A stretch of DNA of 64,000 nucleotides, from contig CAJTFG010000002.1 of NCBI GenBank assembly GCA_910575705.1, positions 62,001 through 126,000 on the forward strand. The letters run 5' to 3'. The position numbers were made by a program, and so were the translations under genes. The notes below the pieces were generated by a model. The model searched no databases, was not told where the DNA came from, and saw only the letters and a list, made by a program, of their open reading frames with translations. Below are positions 17,461-28,551 of this stretch, piece after piece. The stretch comes from Erysipelotrichales bacterium. Lineage in GTDB: Bacteria > Bacillota_I > Bacilli_A > Erysipelotrichales > Erysipelotrichaceae. Within the stretch, counting starts at the first letter, position 1. Every line of letters begins with the position of its first letter.

Positions 17461-17557
17461 AGGACCTTTAAGTTAATCCAGAGAGATTAAAAAGGATACG
17501 ATGAATATTTTTAACTGCTTTTATAAGGCCCTTTTGTATGAAAAAGGTCTTTTTTTA
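17461..17557 (+). promoter_or_regulatory. PyrR-type attenuation leader of the pyr operon
   Basis: The leader RNA contains TCCAGAGAGATT followed by AAAAAGGATACG (17477-17500), matching the PyrR-binding loop consensus (UCCAGAGAGGCU ... AAGGAU). A terminator follows: AAGGCC (17525-17530) pairs with GGTCTT (17546-17551), then a T-run to 17557, just before the pyrB ribosome site. In the known mechanism PyrR with UMP stabilises the binding loop and lets the terminator form. pyrR is not in this window. Confidence 0.8.
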
Positions 17558-17575
17558 AGACCGGAGAGGTGCGCT

Positions 17576-18484
17576 ATGAATCCAAATAGTTTACTTAGTA
17601 TGCGGGATCTGAATACAGAGGACATTTATCGCATTTTAGATGATGCACAGGCTTTTTCATTTGCTTATCAGGATTGGCAATTACCGCAACGTACGTTGAT
17701 TGCTAATCTTTTTTTTGAAAACAGCACCCGGACGCATCATTCTTTCGTATCGGCGGAATTGCAGTTGGGTGCTTTGATTTCTGATTTTTCCGCTGAGGCT
17801 TCTTCTGTAAAAAAAGGAGAAAGCTTATATGATACCGTTCGTACATTTGAATCGATCGGCTATCATGCTGTTGTTATACGTCATCCGCAGGATGCGTACT
17901 TTAAAGAATTGGAAAATATCAAGATACCAGTCTTAAATGCCGGAGATGGATGTGGAAATCATCCGACGCAGTGTTTGTTGGATTTGCTTACCATGCGTCA
18001 GGAATTTCAGTGTTTGGAGAATCTTCGTGTGCTGATCGTCGGTGATATCGATCACAGCCGGGTAGCTCACTCCAATCGTGAGGCGCTGGAAATGCTGGGC
18101 AGTACGGTGAGATACAGCGGCCCTAAGCAATGGGTAAGCGATCAAAAGATTTATATGGATTTGGATGAGGGGATCCAATGGGCGGATGTGGTCATGTTGC
18201 TGCGCATTCAGCGAGAACGCGGCGCCAGCATACAGATGGATGCCGGACGGTATTTGCAGACATACGGGTTGACCAAAGAGCGTTATGCGCGAATGAAAGA
18301 ACATGCGATCATCATGCATCCGGCACCGGTAAACCGCGGTGTGGAAATTGACGATGCGCTTGTGGAGTGTGAAAAGAGCCGTATTTTCAAACAGATGGAA
18401 AACGGTGTTCTCGTAAGAAAAGCGGTTATAAAACGGGCGTTTGCCTTGCCGTTTATGAAAGGAGCCAGCAATGAAAGAGCGTAA
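17576..18484 (+). CDS. pyrB: Aspartate carbamoyltransferase catalytic subunit
   Basis: Forms carbamoyl-aspartate from carbamoyl phosphate and aspartate, the first committed step of pyrimidine synthesis. The 302-residue protein has the carbamoyl-phosphate loop FFENSTRTHHSF (~residues 45-56), HPTQCLLDLLT in the middle and HPAPVNRGVEID near the end. The start is ATG 17576 behind CCGGAGAGG. An in-frame ATG at 17501 would translate through the attenuator hairpin and is rejected. No pyrI regulatory subunit gene follows. The last 14 nt overlap carA. Confidence 0.95.
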   Translation: MNPNSLLSMRDLNTEDIYRILDDAQAFSFAYQDWQLPQRTLIANLFFENSTRTHHSFVSAELQLGALISDFSAEASSVKKGESLYDTVRTFESIGYHAVVIRHPQDAYFKELENIKIPVLNAGDGCGNHPTQCLLDLLTMRQEFQCLENLRVLIVGDIDHSRVAHSNREALEMLGSTVRYSGPKQWVSDQKIYMDLDEGIQWADVVMLLRIQRERGASIQMDAGRYLQTYGLTKERYARMKEHAIIMHPAPVNRGVEIDDALVECEKSRIFKQMENGVLVRKAVIKRAFALPFMKGASNERA

Positions 18485-19553
18485 ACTGATTTTGGAAGAC
18501 GGAAGCGTCTATCATGGAAGGGGATTTGGTTCTGATGTGTATCGCATAGGGGAACTTGTCTTCAATACAGGTATGAGCGGATATCAGGAAGTGCTCAGTG
18601 ATTTGTCTTATTGCGGACAGATCGTTATGATGACCTATCCGATGGTCGGCAACTATGGGATTAATCGGGATGATTTTGAGAGCATCGATCCGGCAGTATT
18701 CGGTTTTGTGGTGAAAGAATGCTGCGAGGCTCCGAGTAATTTCCGCTGTGATATGAGCTTGGATGAATTTTTGAAGCTGAAGCACATTCCCGGCATTCAA
18801 GGTATCGATACCCGCAGTCTTACGAAAAAGCTGCGCACATCCGGAACGATGCGCTGCATTATGGCCGATGCGGATGCTGATGAGAAAGAGATCGTAAAAA
18901 AACTGAACGAAAGTGATATTTTACATAATCAGGTAGAGATGGTATCGATCAAAAAGCCGTTTCCGATACCCGCTAGAGGAAAAAAAGTCGTTTTGATGGA
19001 TTTCGGTGCTAAGCACGGTATTATCCGGGAGCTTACCGAGCGCAAGTGCGATTTGACCGTCGTTCCGTTTGATACGAGTGCGGAAGCGATTTTGGCACTT
19101 CGTCCGGATGGGGTGATGCTGAGTAACGGTCCTGGAGATCCTAAAGATGTTCCCAAAGCGATCGATACGATCCGAGAGCTGATCGGAAAGCTTCCGATCT
19201 TTGGCATCTGTCTGGGACATCAGTTGATTTCTTTGGCTTGCGGAGCGAATACGGTAAAGCTGAAATTCGGTCATCGCGGCTGTAATCATCCGGTAATCAA
19301 TTTATCTGACGGAAAGGTAGAGATGACATCGCAAAATCACGGTTATGCCGTAGAGGAAGATTCCTTGGCAAATACGGATCTCGTCGTAACGCATCGCGCG
19401 TTGAACGATCAAAGCGTAGAAGGTGTTCGTCATGTGAAATATCCGGTATTTAGTGTACAGTATCATCCGGAGGCATCTCCGGGGCCGGAAGATGCGAATT
19501 ACTTGTTTGATGAATTTATGAATTTGATGGAACGAGAAAGAGGTGTACGGTAA
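18471..19553 (+). CDS. carA: Carbamoyl-phosphate synthase small subunit (glutaminase)
   Basis: A 360-residue glutamine amidotransferase that passes ammonia to CarB. The N-terminal CPSase domain shows [18 protein letters not shown] and ITYP-like [11 protein letters not shown]. The class I glutaminase domain has SNGPGDP, the nucleophile elbow GICLGHQL with the catalytic cysteine, and [10 protein letters not shown] with the His/Glu of the triad. The ribosome site GAAAGGAG lies inside the end of pyrB, giving coupled translation. Ends in a TAATG overlap with carB. Confidence 0.96.
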   Translation: MKERKLILEDGSVYHGRGFGSDVYRIGELVFNTGMSGYQEVLSDLSYCGQIVMMTYPMVGNYGINRDDFESIDPAVFGFVVKECCEAPSNFRCDMSLDEFLKLKHIPGIQGIDTRSLTKKLRTSGTMRCIMADADADEKEIVKKLNESDILHNQVEMVSIKKPFPIPARGKKVVLMDFGAKHGIIRELTERKCDLTVVPFDTSAEAILALRPDGVMLSNGPGDPKDVPKAIDTIRELIGKLPIFGICLGHQLISLACGANTVKLKFGHRGCNHPVINLSDGKVEMTSQNHGYAVEEDSLANTDLVVTHRALNDQSVEGVRHVKYPVFSVQYHPEASPGPEDANYLFDEFMNLMERERGVR

Positions 19554-22500
19554 TGGCCAAGCGTGAGGATATCAAAAAAATCATGGTTATCGGTTCCGGA
19601 CCTATCGTTATCGGTCAGGCCGCAGAATTTGATTATGCGGGATCACAGGCATGCCAAGCACTTCGTGAAGAGGGGTATGAAGTTATTTTGATCAATTCCA
19701 ATCCGGCGACGATCATGACGGATACGGCAGTTGCCGATAAAGTGTATATTGAACCGCTGACATTGGAATTTGCCAGCCGAATTATCTATAAAGAGCGTCC
19801 GGATGCCATCTTAGGCAGTCTGGGAGGACAGACGGGATTGAATTTGGTTGTTGAACTTGCCCAATCCGGTATTTTGGATGAGTACCATGTGGAAGTGTTA
19901 GGTACGGATTTGGAAGCGATCAATAAGGCAGAGGATCGCGAATTGTTCCGTAAATTGATGTATGACATTCATGAACCGGTACCGGAAAGCGAGATCGTCC
20001 ATACGATCGAAGAAGCGCTGGCCTTTGCCGATGATATCGGCTATCCACTCGTTGTGCGTCCGGCATATACGCTGGGAGGGACCGGCGGCGGCTTTGCGGA
20101 TAATGAGGAGGAACTGCGGGAAATTACCGATAACGGTTTAAAGCTATCGCCTGTTCATCAATGTCTCATCGAACGAAGCATTTCCGGATTCAAAGAGATC
20201 GAATATGAAGTTATGCGCGATCATCATGATAACGCTATCGTAGTATGCAATATGGAAAATATCGATCCGGTCGGTATTCATACAGGAGATTCCATGGTCG
20301 TTGCGCCTGTGCAGACGTTAAGTGATCGGGAGCATCAGATGCTTCGAAACGCATCGTTAAAAATCATTCGGGCATTGAAGATCTGCGGTGGTTGTAATGT
20401 GCAGTTGGCGTTGGATCCGACTTCCTTTCACTACTATGTGATCGAGGTGAATCCGCGTGTATCGCGTTCTAGTGCTTTAGCGAGCAAGGCTACCGGATAT
20501 CCGATCGCCAAATTGGCCGCTAAAATCGCAGTGGGCATGACGCTGGATGAGATCATCAATCCGATCACGAATACGAGCTATGCCTGCTTCGAACCGGCAT
20601 TGGATTATATCGTTACAAAGCTTCCGCGGTTTGCGTTTGATAAATTTCCGAATGCGGACCGCCGTCTAGGAACACAGATGAAAGCGACGGGAGAGGTAAT
20701 GTCCATCGGCCGTAACTTTGAAGAGAGCTTTTTAAAGGCGATCCGTTCTTTGGAAATGAAATGTGATCATATACAATCCAAAGAGCTGTCGGGATATACG
20801 AAAGAACAGCTTTGGGATACGGTTTTGAAAAACGATGATCTTCGTATATATGCGATTGCGGATCTTTTGCGTAAAGGGGAGAGTCTTCTTCAGATCCATG
20901 AAAAAACGATGATCGATCTGTTTTTTCTGCATAAGCTGCAGCATATTTTAAACTTGGAGCAGAAGATGAAAACTTCCGTCGGGAATATGGAAATCTTAAA
21001 GAAGCTTAAGACATATGGCTTTGCGGATTCTTATATTGCGAGAAATTGGAATATGACAGAAAAAGAGCTGTATGACTTGCGCCAGCAGCATCATATCGTA
21101 CCTGTCTATAAGATGGTAGATACATGCGCTGCCGAGTTTACCAGTGCAACACCGTATTTCTACAGTACGTATGAGGAAGAAAATGAATCGGTACGCAGCG
21201 ATCGTAAAAAAGTCATCGTACTGGGTTCCGGACCGATCCGTATCGGTCAGGGAGTAGAATTTGATTATGCGACCGTACACTGTGTGATGACATTGAGAGA
21301 ATGCGGTTATGAGGCGATTGTCATCAATAATAACCCGGAAACGGTATCGACGGATTTTTCCATTTCCGATAAGTTGTATTTTGAACCGCTGACGATCGAG
21401 GATGTCATGCATATCGTCGATCTGGAACAGCCGTTGGGAGTGATCGTTCAGTTCGGCGGTCAGACGGCGATCAATTTGGCGGATAAACTCGTAGAGCGTG
21501 GAGTAAAAATTTTGGGAACGTCTTTAGAGGATATTGATCGTGCAGAGGATCGTCATGAATTTGAGACGATGCTGCACAAATTGGAAATTTTGCAGCCGCA
21601 GGGTGAGACTGCCGTAGAAGTGGAAGAAGCCGTACGGATCGCGAACAGGATCGGCTATCCGGTCCTTGTGCGACCGTCTTACGTGCTGGGAGGAAGAGCG
21701 ATGGAGATCGTCCATAACGATGATGAACTCCGCATTTATATGGCGACGGCAGTAAAAGAGATCAGCCACGATGCTCCGATCTTAGTGGATAAGTATATCG
21801 TCGGCAAGGAAATTGAAATCGATGCGATCGCGGATGGCGAACATGTTTATATACCGGGCATTATGGAGCATATCGAACGGGCTGGCGTGCATTCCGGAGA
21901 TTCTATATCGGTCTATCCACCGCAGATCATTTCGCAAAAAGTCAAGGATACGATCGTGGATTATGCTATCCGTATCGGTAAAGGGTTCCGGTTTATCGGT
22001 TTGTATAACATCCAATTTATCGTAGATAAACAAGAGCGTGTCTATGTATTGGAAGTAAATCCGCGAAGTTCAAGAACGGTGCCGTTTTTAAGCAAGATCA
22101 CCGGTGTGCCGATGTCTCATGTCGCAACACGCTGCGTGTTAGGACATTCTTTACAGGAACAAGGGTATCCGGAAGGAATACGTGAAGAGAGCGGACGCTG
22201 CTTTGTGAAAGCGCCGGTATTCTCCTTTGCAAAGCTGCGAAGCGTCGATACGACACTGGGACCGGAAATGAAGTCGACAGGAGAAGCGCTTGGCGGCGAT
22301 GTCACATTGGAAAAGGCGTTGTATAAAGCGCTTGTCGCATCAGGCGTCAAGGTGCCATTGCATGGGAATGTACTTGTTACGATTGCGGATGAGGATAAAG
22401 AGGAAGCGTTGGCGATTGCCCGCCGTTTCTCCAATATCGGATACGGTATTTATGCGACACCGGGTACGGCGCAATATCTACATGAACATGGAATCTATGT

Positions 22501-22753
22501 GCGGACAGTTGGAAAGATCAATGATGAAAGTGATAAAAACGTATTGGATATCATTCGACGAGGCAGGGTAAATTATGTTATCAATACGATGTCGATCAAT
22601 AAGGATGTGGCGGAAGACGGATTTATGATCCGCCGTGTATCTGCGGAAAATAATATATCCTGCTTTACCTCATTAGATACAGCCAATGCGATCTTGCGGG
22701 TCGTAGAGGCACAGAGCTTTACATCGATATCCATGAATGAGCTGGAGGAATAA
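19553..22753 (+). CDS. carB: Carbamoyl-phosphate synthase large subunit
   Basis: A 1066-residue synthetase combining bicarbonate, ammonia and two ATP. It has the internally duplicated structure expected: [21 protein letters not shown] opens the first ATP-grasp half and [21 protein letters not shown] (starting near residue 553) opens the second. [13 protein letters not shown] and the ATP-grasp signatures [20 protein letters not shown] and [20 protein letters not shown] are present. The C-terminal MGS-like domain (last ~130 residues) is the usual site of allosteric control. It is full length and overlaps carA by one base. Confidence 0.97.
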   Translation: MAKREDIKKIMVIGSGPIVIGQAAEFDYAGSQACQALREEGYEVILINSNPATIMTDTAVADKVYIEPLTLEFASRIIYKERPDAILGSLGGQTGLNLVVELAQSGILDEYHVEVLGTDLEAINKAEDRELFRKLMYDIHEPVPESEIVHTIEEALAFADDIGYPLVVRPAYTLGGTGGGFADNEEELREITDNGLKLSPVHQCLIERSISGFKEIEYEVMRDHHDNAIVVCNMENIDPVGIHTGDSMVVAPVQTLSDREHQMLRNASLKIIRALKICGGCNVQLALDPTSFHYYVIEVNPRVSRSSALASKATGYPIAKLAAKIAVGMTLDEIINPITNTSYACFEPALDYIVTKLPRFAFDKFPNADRRLGTQMKATGEVMSIGRNFEESFLKAIRSLEMKCDHIQSKELSGYTKEQLWDTVLKNDDLRIYAIADLLRKGESLLQIHEKTMIDLFFLHKLQHILNLEQKMKTSVGNMEILKKLKTYGFADSYIARNWNMTEKELYDLRQQHHIVPVYKMVDTCAAEFTSATPYFYSTYEEENESVRSDRKKVIVLGSGPIRIGQGVEFDYATVHCVMTLRECGYEAIVINNNPETVSTDFSISDKLYFEPLTIEDVMHIVDLEQPLGVIVQFGGQTAINLADKLVERGVKILGTSLEDIDRAEDRHEFETMLHKLEILQPQGETAVEVEEAVRIANRIGYPVLVRPSYVLGGRAMEIVHNDDELRIYMATAVKEISHDAPILVDKYIVGKEIEIDAIADGEHVYIPGIMEHIERAGVHSGDSISVYPPQIISQKVKDTIVDYAIRIGKGFRFIGLYNIQFIVDKQERVYVLEVNPRSSRTVPFLSKITGVPMSHVATRCVLGHSLQEQGYPEGIREESGRCFVKAPVFSFAKLRSVDTTLGPEMKSTGEALGGDVTLEKALYKALVASGVKVPLHGNVLVTIADEDKEEALAIARRFSNIGYGIYATPGTAQYLHEHGIYVRTVGKINDESDKNVLDIIRRGRVNYVINTMSINKDVAEDGFMIRRVSAENNISCFTSLDTANAILRVVEAQSFTSISMNELEE

Positions 22754-22754
22754 T

Positions 22755-24408
<1,654 letters not shown>

Positions 24409-24409
<1 letters not shown>

Positions 24410-25110
24410 TGAGTAAAACGATGGTGGCATTGGATTTTTCTACACGAAAAGACGTATATGAGTTTTTATTGAAATTTAAAGAACCGATCTATGTGAAGAT
24501 CGGTATGGAACTGACGTATTCGTTCGGTTTTGAGATCATTCGGGAAGTGAAAGCGATGGGACATAATATTTTTCTGGATTTGAAACTGCACGATATTCCC
24601 AATACGGTAAAGCAGGCGATGAAGAATCTGGCTAAACTGGATGTAGATGTTGTAAATCTGCATGCGGCAGGCGGCAGTGCGATGATGAAAGCAGCTATTG
24701 AAGGTCTGCAAGAGGGATCGGTAAATGGAAAGCGTCCTCTTTGTATTGCAGTCACTCAGCTGACTTCAACATCACAGGAAGCGATGAATGAGGAGCTGAA
24801 GATCGCCGGAAGCGTACAAGACTGCGTTATCAGTTATGCGAAATTAGCAAAAGAGAGCGGCTTAGACGGTGTTGTTTGTTCCGTACATGAAGCGAAAGCG
24901 ATCCACGAGGCATGCGGTGAAGATTTTCTGACAGTTACACCGGGTATTCGTCTTGCGTCCGATTCTAAGGATGATCAAAAGCGTGTCGCTACACCGGCAT
25001 ATGCGAAGGAACAGGGATGCGATTATATCGTCGTAGGACGTTCTATTACCAAATCCGAAGATCCGGTAAAAACATATCATGAGATCGAACAGACGATGGA
25101 GGGCAAATAA
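24409..25110 (+). CDS. pyrF: Orotidine 5'-phosphate decarboxylase
   Basis: A 233-residue TIM-barrel enzyme converting OMP to UMP. The catalytic D-x-K-x-x-D tetrad lies in FLDLKLHDIPNTV (about residues 56-68). The N terminus MVALDFSTRKDVYEFLLKF, the ATPGIR-like VTPGIRLASD and the phosphate-binding DYIVVGRSIT near the end are typical. A TAATG overlap with pyrD and direct abutment with pyrE indicate operon membership. Confidence 0.95.
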
Positions 25111-25749
25111 ATGAATTACGAAGTTGAGATTGCGAAAAATCTATTGGAAGTCAAAGCGGTCGCTTTGCGTCCGGATGCTCCGTTTACATGGGCAAGCGGT
25201 ATTAAATCACCAATCTATTGCGATAACCGTTATGTGTTATCCTTTCCTGAGAAAAGAAAAGCCGTCGTTGACGGTTTCGTTCAATGTATTCAAAAAGAAT
25301 ATCCTCAGGTGCAATGCCTGATGGGAACGGCCACTGCGGGAATTCCATGGGCAGCGCTTGTTGCGGCAAAGATGGAACTTCCGATGGGCTATGTCAGAAG
25401 CTCTAATAAAGACCATGGAAAAGGAAATAAGATTGAGGGTAAGATCGAAAATGGAATGAAAGTCGTGATCGTAGAAGATCTGATTTCTACCGGCGGATCG
25501 GTAAAAGGTGTTGTGGAAGCTTTGAAAGAAGCGGGCTGTGAAGTTCTTGGCGTCGTAGCTATATTCTCATATCTGCTTCCGGCTGCCGAGGAGATGTTTG
25601 CGTCTTTGCATACATCGTATACAACACTCAGCAATTATGATGTTCTTATCGATGTTGCTTTGCAAAATAACGATATTAAGGAACAGGATCTGAATAAGTT
25701 GAAAGCATGGAAAGAGGATCCCAGAAACGAAGACTGGATGAAGAAATAG
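25111..25749 (+). CDS. pyrE: Orotate phosphoribosyltransferase
   Basis: A 212-residue type I phosphoribosyltransferase joining orotate to PRPP to give OMP. The PRPP-binding motif VIVEDLISTGGSV is near residue 119-131. FTWASGIKSPIYCDNR near the start is the orotate/PRPP region, and YVRSSNKDHGKGN is the flexible catalytic loop. It follows pyrF with no gap and closes the operon; a terminator lies 37 nt downstream. pyrC (dihydroorotase) is missing from this operon and must be elsewhere if the pathway is complete. Confidence 0.95.
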   Translation: MNYEVEIAKNLLEVKAVALRPDAPFTWASGIKSPIYCDNRYVLSFPEKRKAVVDGFVQCIQKEYPQVQCLMGTATAGIPWAALVAAKMELPMGYVRSSNKDHGKGNKIEGKIENGMKVVIVEDLISTGGSVKGVVEALKEAGCEVLGVVAIFSYLLPAAEEMFASLHTSYTTLSNYDVLIDVALQNNDIKEQDLNKLKAWKEDPRNEDWMKK

Positions 25750-25785
25750 TCGATTGTTTTAAAGAGTAAACCACATTAGTCATGC

Positions 25786-25817
25786 AACAGTGCAGCAAAA
25801 ATGCTGCACTGTTTTAA
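25786..25817. terminator. Terminator closing the pyr operon
   Basis: ACAGTGCAGCA pairs perfectly with TGCTGCACTGT around an AA loop, with TTTT after it on the plus strand. It lies between the convergent pyrE and the C45-family gene and may act in both directions. Confidence 0.8.
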
Positions 25818-25862
25818 TGTTCAGACTATTATTTGACGACTTCATCTTTTTTTGTTTCGCAT

Positions 25863-26906
25863 TCACTGTTTCATATCGTGCAGCCGCTTATCCGTGATAA
25901 ATTTCTTTTTTCTCGGATCTCCTTCTGCACGGTAGATAAGAAGGAGCTCCAGATCGAATATAGAACTCCATACGGTTTCAAAGTCAGGTTCTTCATCGTA
26001 TTGACACATAAAACCGTAGCTGCCTTTTAAAAGCTGCTTTGTAGTTTCTATGCAGTTATCTTTTATCTTTCCCAAAGAGAAGCTGTCTATGACGGTGTTA
26101 TAACGCTTGTGGGAGTCGTAATCGTTTCCATGAGCATCGTCATAGGGGTTCATTTCATCGGATATAAAACTGTTTACGGTGCAGATGATCTTATCGTTAT
26201 CGAAGCATTCAGCTCCTCGAATTTTTTTTATGGCAGGCGAGCATTCAACGACATTCATAGAGCCGCTTTTGTCCGCGAGCAAAATGTTGCAGTTAGAAGC
26301 GATCGGCAGATCCATAAGCAAGGAGAGCGCCTGTTTTGTATCGTGTGCTTTTTCGAGTAAGTACCGTACGACGAAACAGGAGTTAAATCCCGGCTGTATG
26401 CGTTTAAGGTCCGTCATCACAAACGTCATCGCAACGGCAAGTCCGTGTTCGTTCAATCCTTCTTCACCGTTGATGAAGGAAGACGTCGTGATATAAAATC
26501 GATTTCCACCGTATGGCGCGTAGATCTCACTGTTGCTGGTATCGCACAGATAAGGCGGCAGATTGTTGTTTCTGCCATAGATCACCTTGCCGTTTTTTGA
26601 ATAGGCGAAAGCGGTGCAGCCACGAATCTCGAGAGGGATATTATCTTCCAAGTTATACATGCAGCAGCCCATACACAGCATCCAGGCAGCCAGATACAAG
26701 TAGTTTGCGCCTATGGTGTCGCTTACTCCTCGTATTTCTTCACATACTTCCGGGTAATGCGTTTTCAATATCTTTTCGCTTTGTCTTCCGTGGTTTAATT
26801 GGAAGTCATCCAATAAAAGGGGAAAAGCGATTTGATGGCTATTAAAGATTTTACCGCGTTTTACCCCCATTTCATAATGACTTCCTTTCAATCTTAAATG
26901 ATACAT
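25863..26906 (-). CDS. C45-family autoproteolytic acyltransferase/hydrolase-like protein
   Basis: A 347-residue Ntn-hydrolase-type protein. After an N-terminal pro-region (GSHYEMGVKRGKIF) the sequence reaches RGCTAFAYSKNGKVIYGRNNN, split here as R-G-C-T near residue 97. The cysteine there is the expected autoprocessing and catalytic nucleophile of the peptidase C45/penicillin acyltransferase and choloylglycine-hydrolase relatives. Further typical segments are GLNEHGLAVAMTF and ADKSGSMNVVECSP. The substrate cannot be read from sequence; amide hydrolysis is the family theme. The start at 26906 follows GGAGAAGAGAT one base after the AraC-type gene stop, so the two form an operon. The longer in-frame start at 26954 overlaps that gene and is less likely. 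Confidence 0.8.
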   Translation of the reverse strand: MYHLRLKGSHYEMGVKRGKIFNSHQIAFPLLLDDFQLNHGRQSEKILKTHYPEVCEEIRGVSDTIGANYLYLAAWMLCMGCCMYNLEDNIPLEIRGCTAFAYSKNGKVIYGRNNNLPPYLCDTSNSEIYAPYGGNRFYITTSSFINGEEGLNEHGLAVAMTFVMTDLKRIQPGFNSCFVVRYLLEKAHDTKQALSLLMDLPIASNCNILLADKSGSMNVVECSPAIKKIRGAECFDNDKIICTVNSFISDEMNPYDDAHGNDYDSHKRYNTVIDSFSLGKIKDNCIETTKQLLKGSYGFMCQYDEEPDFETVWSSIFDLELLLIYRAEGDPRKKKFITDKRLHDMKQ

Positions 26907-26907
26907 T

Positions 26908-27771
26908 TTATCTCTTCTCCTTTTTGATCGCCATCCATACTTCAAAATGTCCATGTGGCAGCTGTTTGTCGCATATCGGATATACTTCTATGTCGGGCAG
27001 TTTTGCATAGCTGTATCCGGAAGACGGCAGCCATTCCGTGTAAAATCGTCGGAATATCTTTTGCACATCTTCTTTAAAATATCCGTCATTTTCAAATACT
27101 ACCCAAGTTGCCGCAGGAATTTCATATGCATACATACCGAAAGGAACGGATGCACTTGTAACGGCACCGATATAGTAATAGATCTCTTTCGGATTTTCAT
27201 ATACGCTGATTCCCATGATGCCATTCGGCTCCTGATCGGATAATCTGCATATTTCTGAAAAGCGGTTTCCTTGTAGTGCTGCTTTCCAAAAATCAGGAAC
27301 TATATTTAAATTGTTTTCCATGTCTTCACTTATCGGAATGCGGATCCCTACGATACGCAAGGGCTGTTTTTCCATGATGTGATAGGATATCGCACTTTCT
27401 CCAGTCACATGTATGGAAAATTGAATGGATGGGTATGCCTGAAGAATACTTCCTTTACGCTTCGCCGCGGTAGGTGTGATGCCGTGAATGCTTTGGAAAG
27501 CTCGATGAAAAGAAGTCGGAGAGGAATATCCGTATTTTAAGGCAATGTCGATCACCTTGCTGTTTGATTGCTGCAATTCAAATGCTGCCTGTGTCATTTT
27601 TCGGCGGCGTATGTATTCCGCTAAGGAAACACCGGCAACATAGGAGAAGATCCGTTGAAAATAATAAGGGGAACAGCCTGCGATATGAGCAGCTTCGTCA
27701 TAGGATATTTTCTTGTCCAGATTTCCTTCTATGTAATCGATCGCCGTTCCCAATCTTTTCAGCCATTCCAT
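26908..27771 (-). CDS. AraC-family regulator with GyrI-like effector-binding domain
   Basis: A 287-residue transcription factor. The N-terminal ~100 residues hold two helix-turn-helix motifs of the AraC class (ISYDEAAHIAGCSPYYFQRIF and VIDIALKYGYSSPTSFHRAF, the latter followed by GITPTAAKR). The remaining ~150 residues form a GyrI-like/effector-binding domain that usually binds small hydrophobic ligands (PLRIVGIRIPISED, YEIPAATWVVFE, DIEVYPICD). It precedes the C45 hydrolase gene by one base and probably controls it. A divergent MarR system lies upstream. Confidence 0.9.
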   Translation of the reverse strand: MEWLKRLGTAIDYIEGNLDKKISYDEAAHIAGCSPYYFQRIFSYVAGVSLAEYIRRRKMTQAAFELQQSNSKVIDIALKYGYSSPTSFHRAFQSIHGITPTAAKRKGSILQAYPSIQFSIHVTGESAISYHIMEKQPLRIVGIRIPISEDMENNLNIVPDFWKAALQGNRFSEICRLSDQEPNGIMGISVYENPKEIYYYIGAVTSASVPFGMYAYEIPAATWVVFENDGYFKEDVQKIFRRFYTEWLPSSGYSYAKLPDIEVYPICDKQLPHGHFEVWMAIKKEKR

Positions 27772-28005
27772 GCTTTCACCTCCTTACAACTAAGGATAGC
27801 CTGATCGGATATATATTTCCTCTCTTTTTCTGCTGTCTTTTGTAAAGCTGACTATAGTGTAGCGGAATAAAAATTTTGTTTCAATCGCTGATCGAAAAGG
27901 AAACCGCTGCTTTTTATTTCATCATAGGCAGATCGGTGTTTTAATGATCCCATTTAGTAAAGTAAGGGTATATTTTGTGAGAATATGTGATGTATAAAAA
28001 AGAGG

Positions 28006-28033
28006 TTGCATTTATTTTTTCTTTGCGTATAAT
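28006..28033 (+). promoter_or_regulatory. Promoter of the MarR-ABC exporter operon
   Basis: TTGCAT (28006-28011), 16-nt spacer and TATAAT (28028-28033). Downstream, 28040-28066 is an A/T-rich imperfect palindrome (TTAAATATT ... AGTATATTAA) that could be the MarR operator. The remaining gap from 27772 shows no gene. Confidence 0.55.
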
Positions 28034-28087
28034 AGTTAAAGTATTTAAATATTAAGTATATTAAATGTTTTGAAAGAAGGGTATGAG

Positions 28088-28540
28088 ATGGAGGAACATA
28101 AGACAGCGCAGGAACTTGCGCAGCTGCTGTTTATCTTAAAGAGGGAAATGCTTCCGGAAAAAGGAAAAAAGAGCGGTATGCGGCATCGAGATATCATGTT
28201 TTTGAGTGGGATATGTGAAATAGCGGATGGCGATATGGTAAAGATGAGTGCTATCAGTGATTTTTTTCATATCACACCGGCGGCTGTTTCGCAGATTATC
28301 CGCGGTTATGAACAGGAGGGGTGGATCGACCGGATTCTTTTGGATCGTGACCGGCGCAGTGTGTATATCCGGGTAAGCGATAAAGCGAAAAGAATAATGG
28401 AAGAGTGCCAGAATGAAATGTGGAGCAGGTTGTTGGATTATATTCATTTTTTAGGAGAAGAGGACAGCCGGCATCTTTTGAATATCATGCGGAGAACCAG
28501 CGGTTATTTTAAAGATCGCTGTAAAGAGGAAGAATCGTAG
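28088..28540 (+). CDS. MarR-family transcriptional regulator
   Basis: A 150-residue winged-helix regulator. The recognition region VKMSAISDFFHITPAAVSQIIRGYE is followed by the wing WIDRILLDRDRRSVYIRVSDK, both typical of MarR, with flanking dimerisation helices. The start at ATG 28088 follows AGAAGGG; a TTG at 28070 lies in the same frame but overlaps the ribosome site. It precedes two exporter genes, with only 11 nt to the first, and probably represses the operon until a drug or similar ligand binds. Confidence 0.9.
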   Translation: MEEHKTAQELAQLLFILKREMLPEKGKKSGMRHRDIMFLSGICEIADGDMVKMSAISDFFHITPAAVSQIIRGYEQEGWIDRILLDRDRRSVYIRVSDKAKRIMEECQNEMWSRLLDYIHFLGEEDSRHLLNIMRRTSGYFKDRCKEEES

Positions 28541-28551
28541 GAAAGGAGTTT

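Noticed and set aside
17501-17575. N-terminal extension of PyrB, or a leader peptide, starting at ATG 17501
   Set aside because: It would be translated through the attenuator terminator and has no ribosome site; the start at 17576 has a good site and fits the family length.
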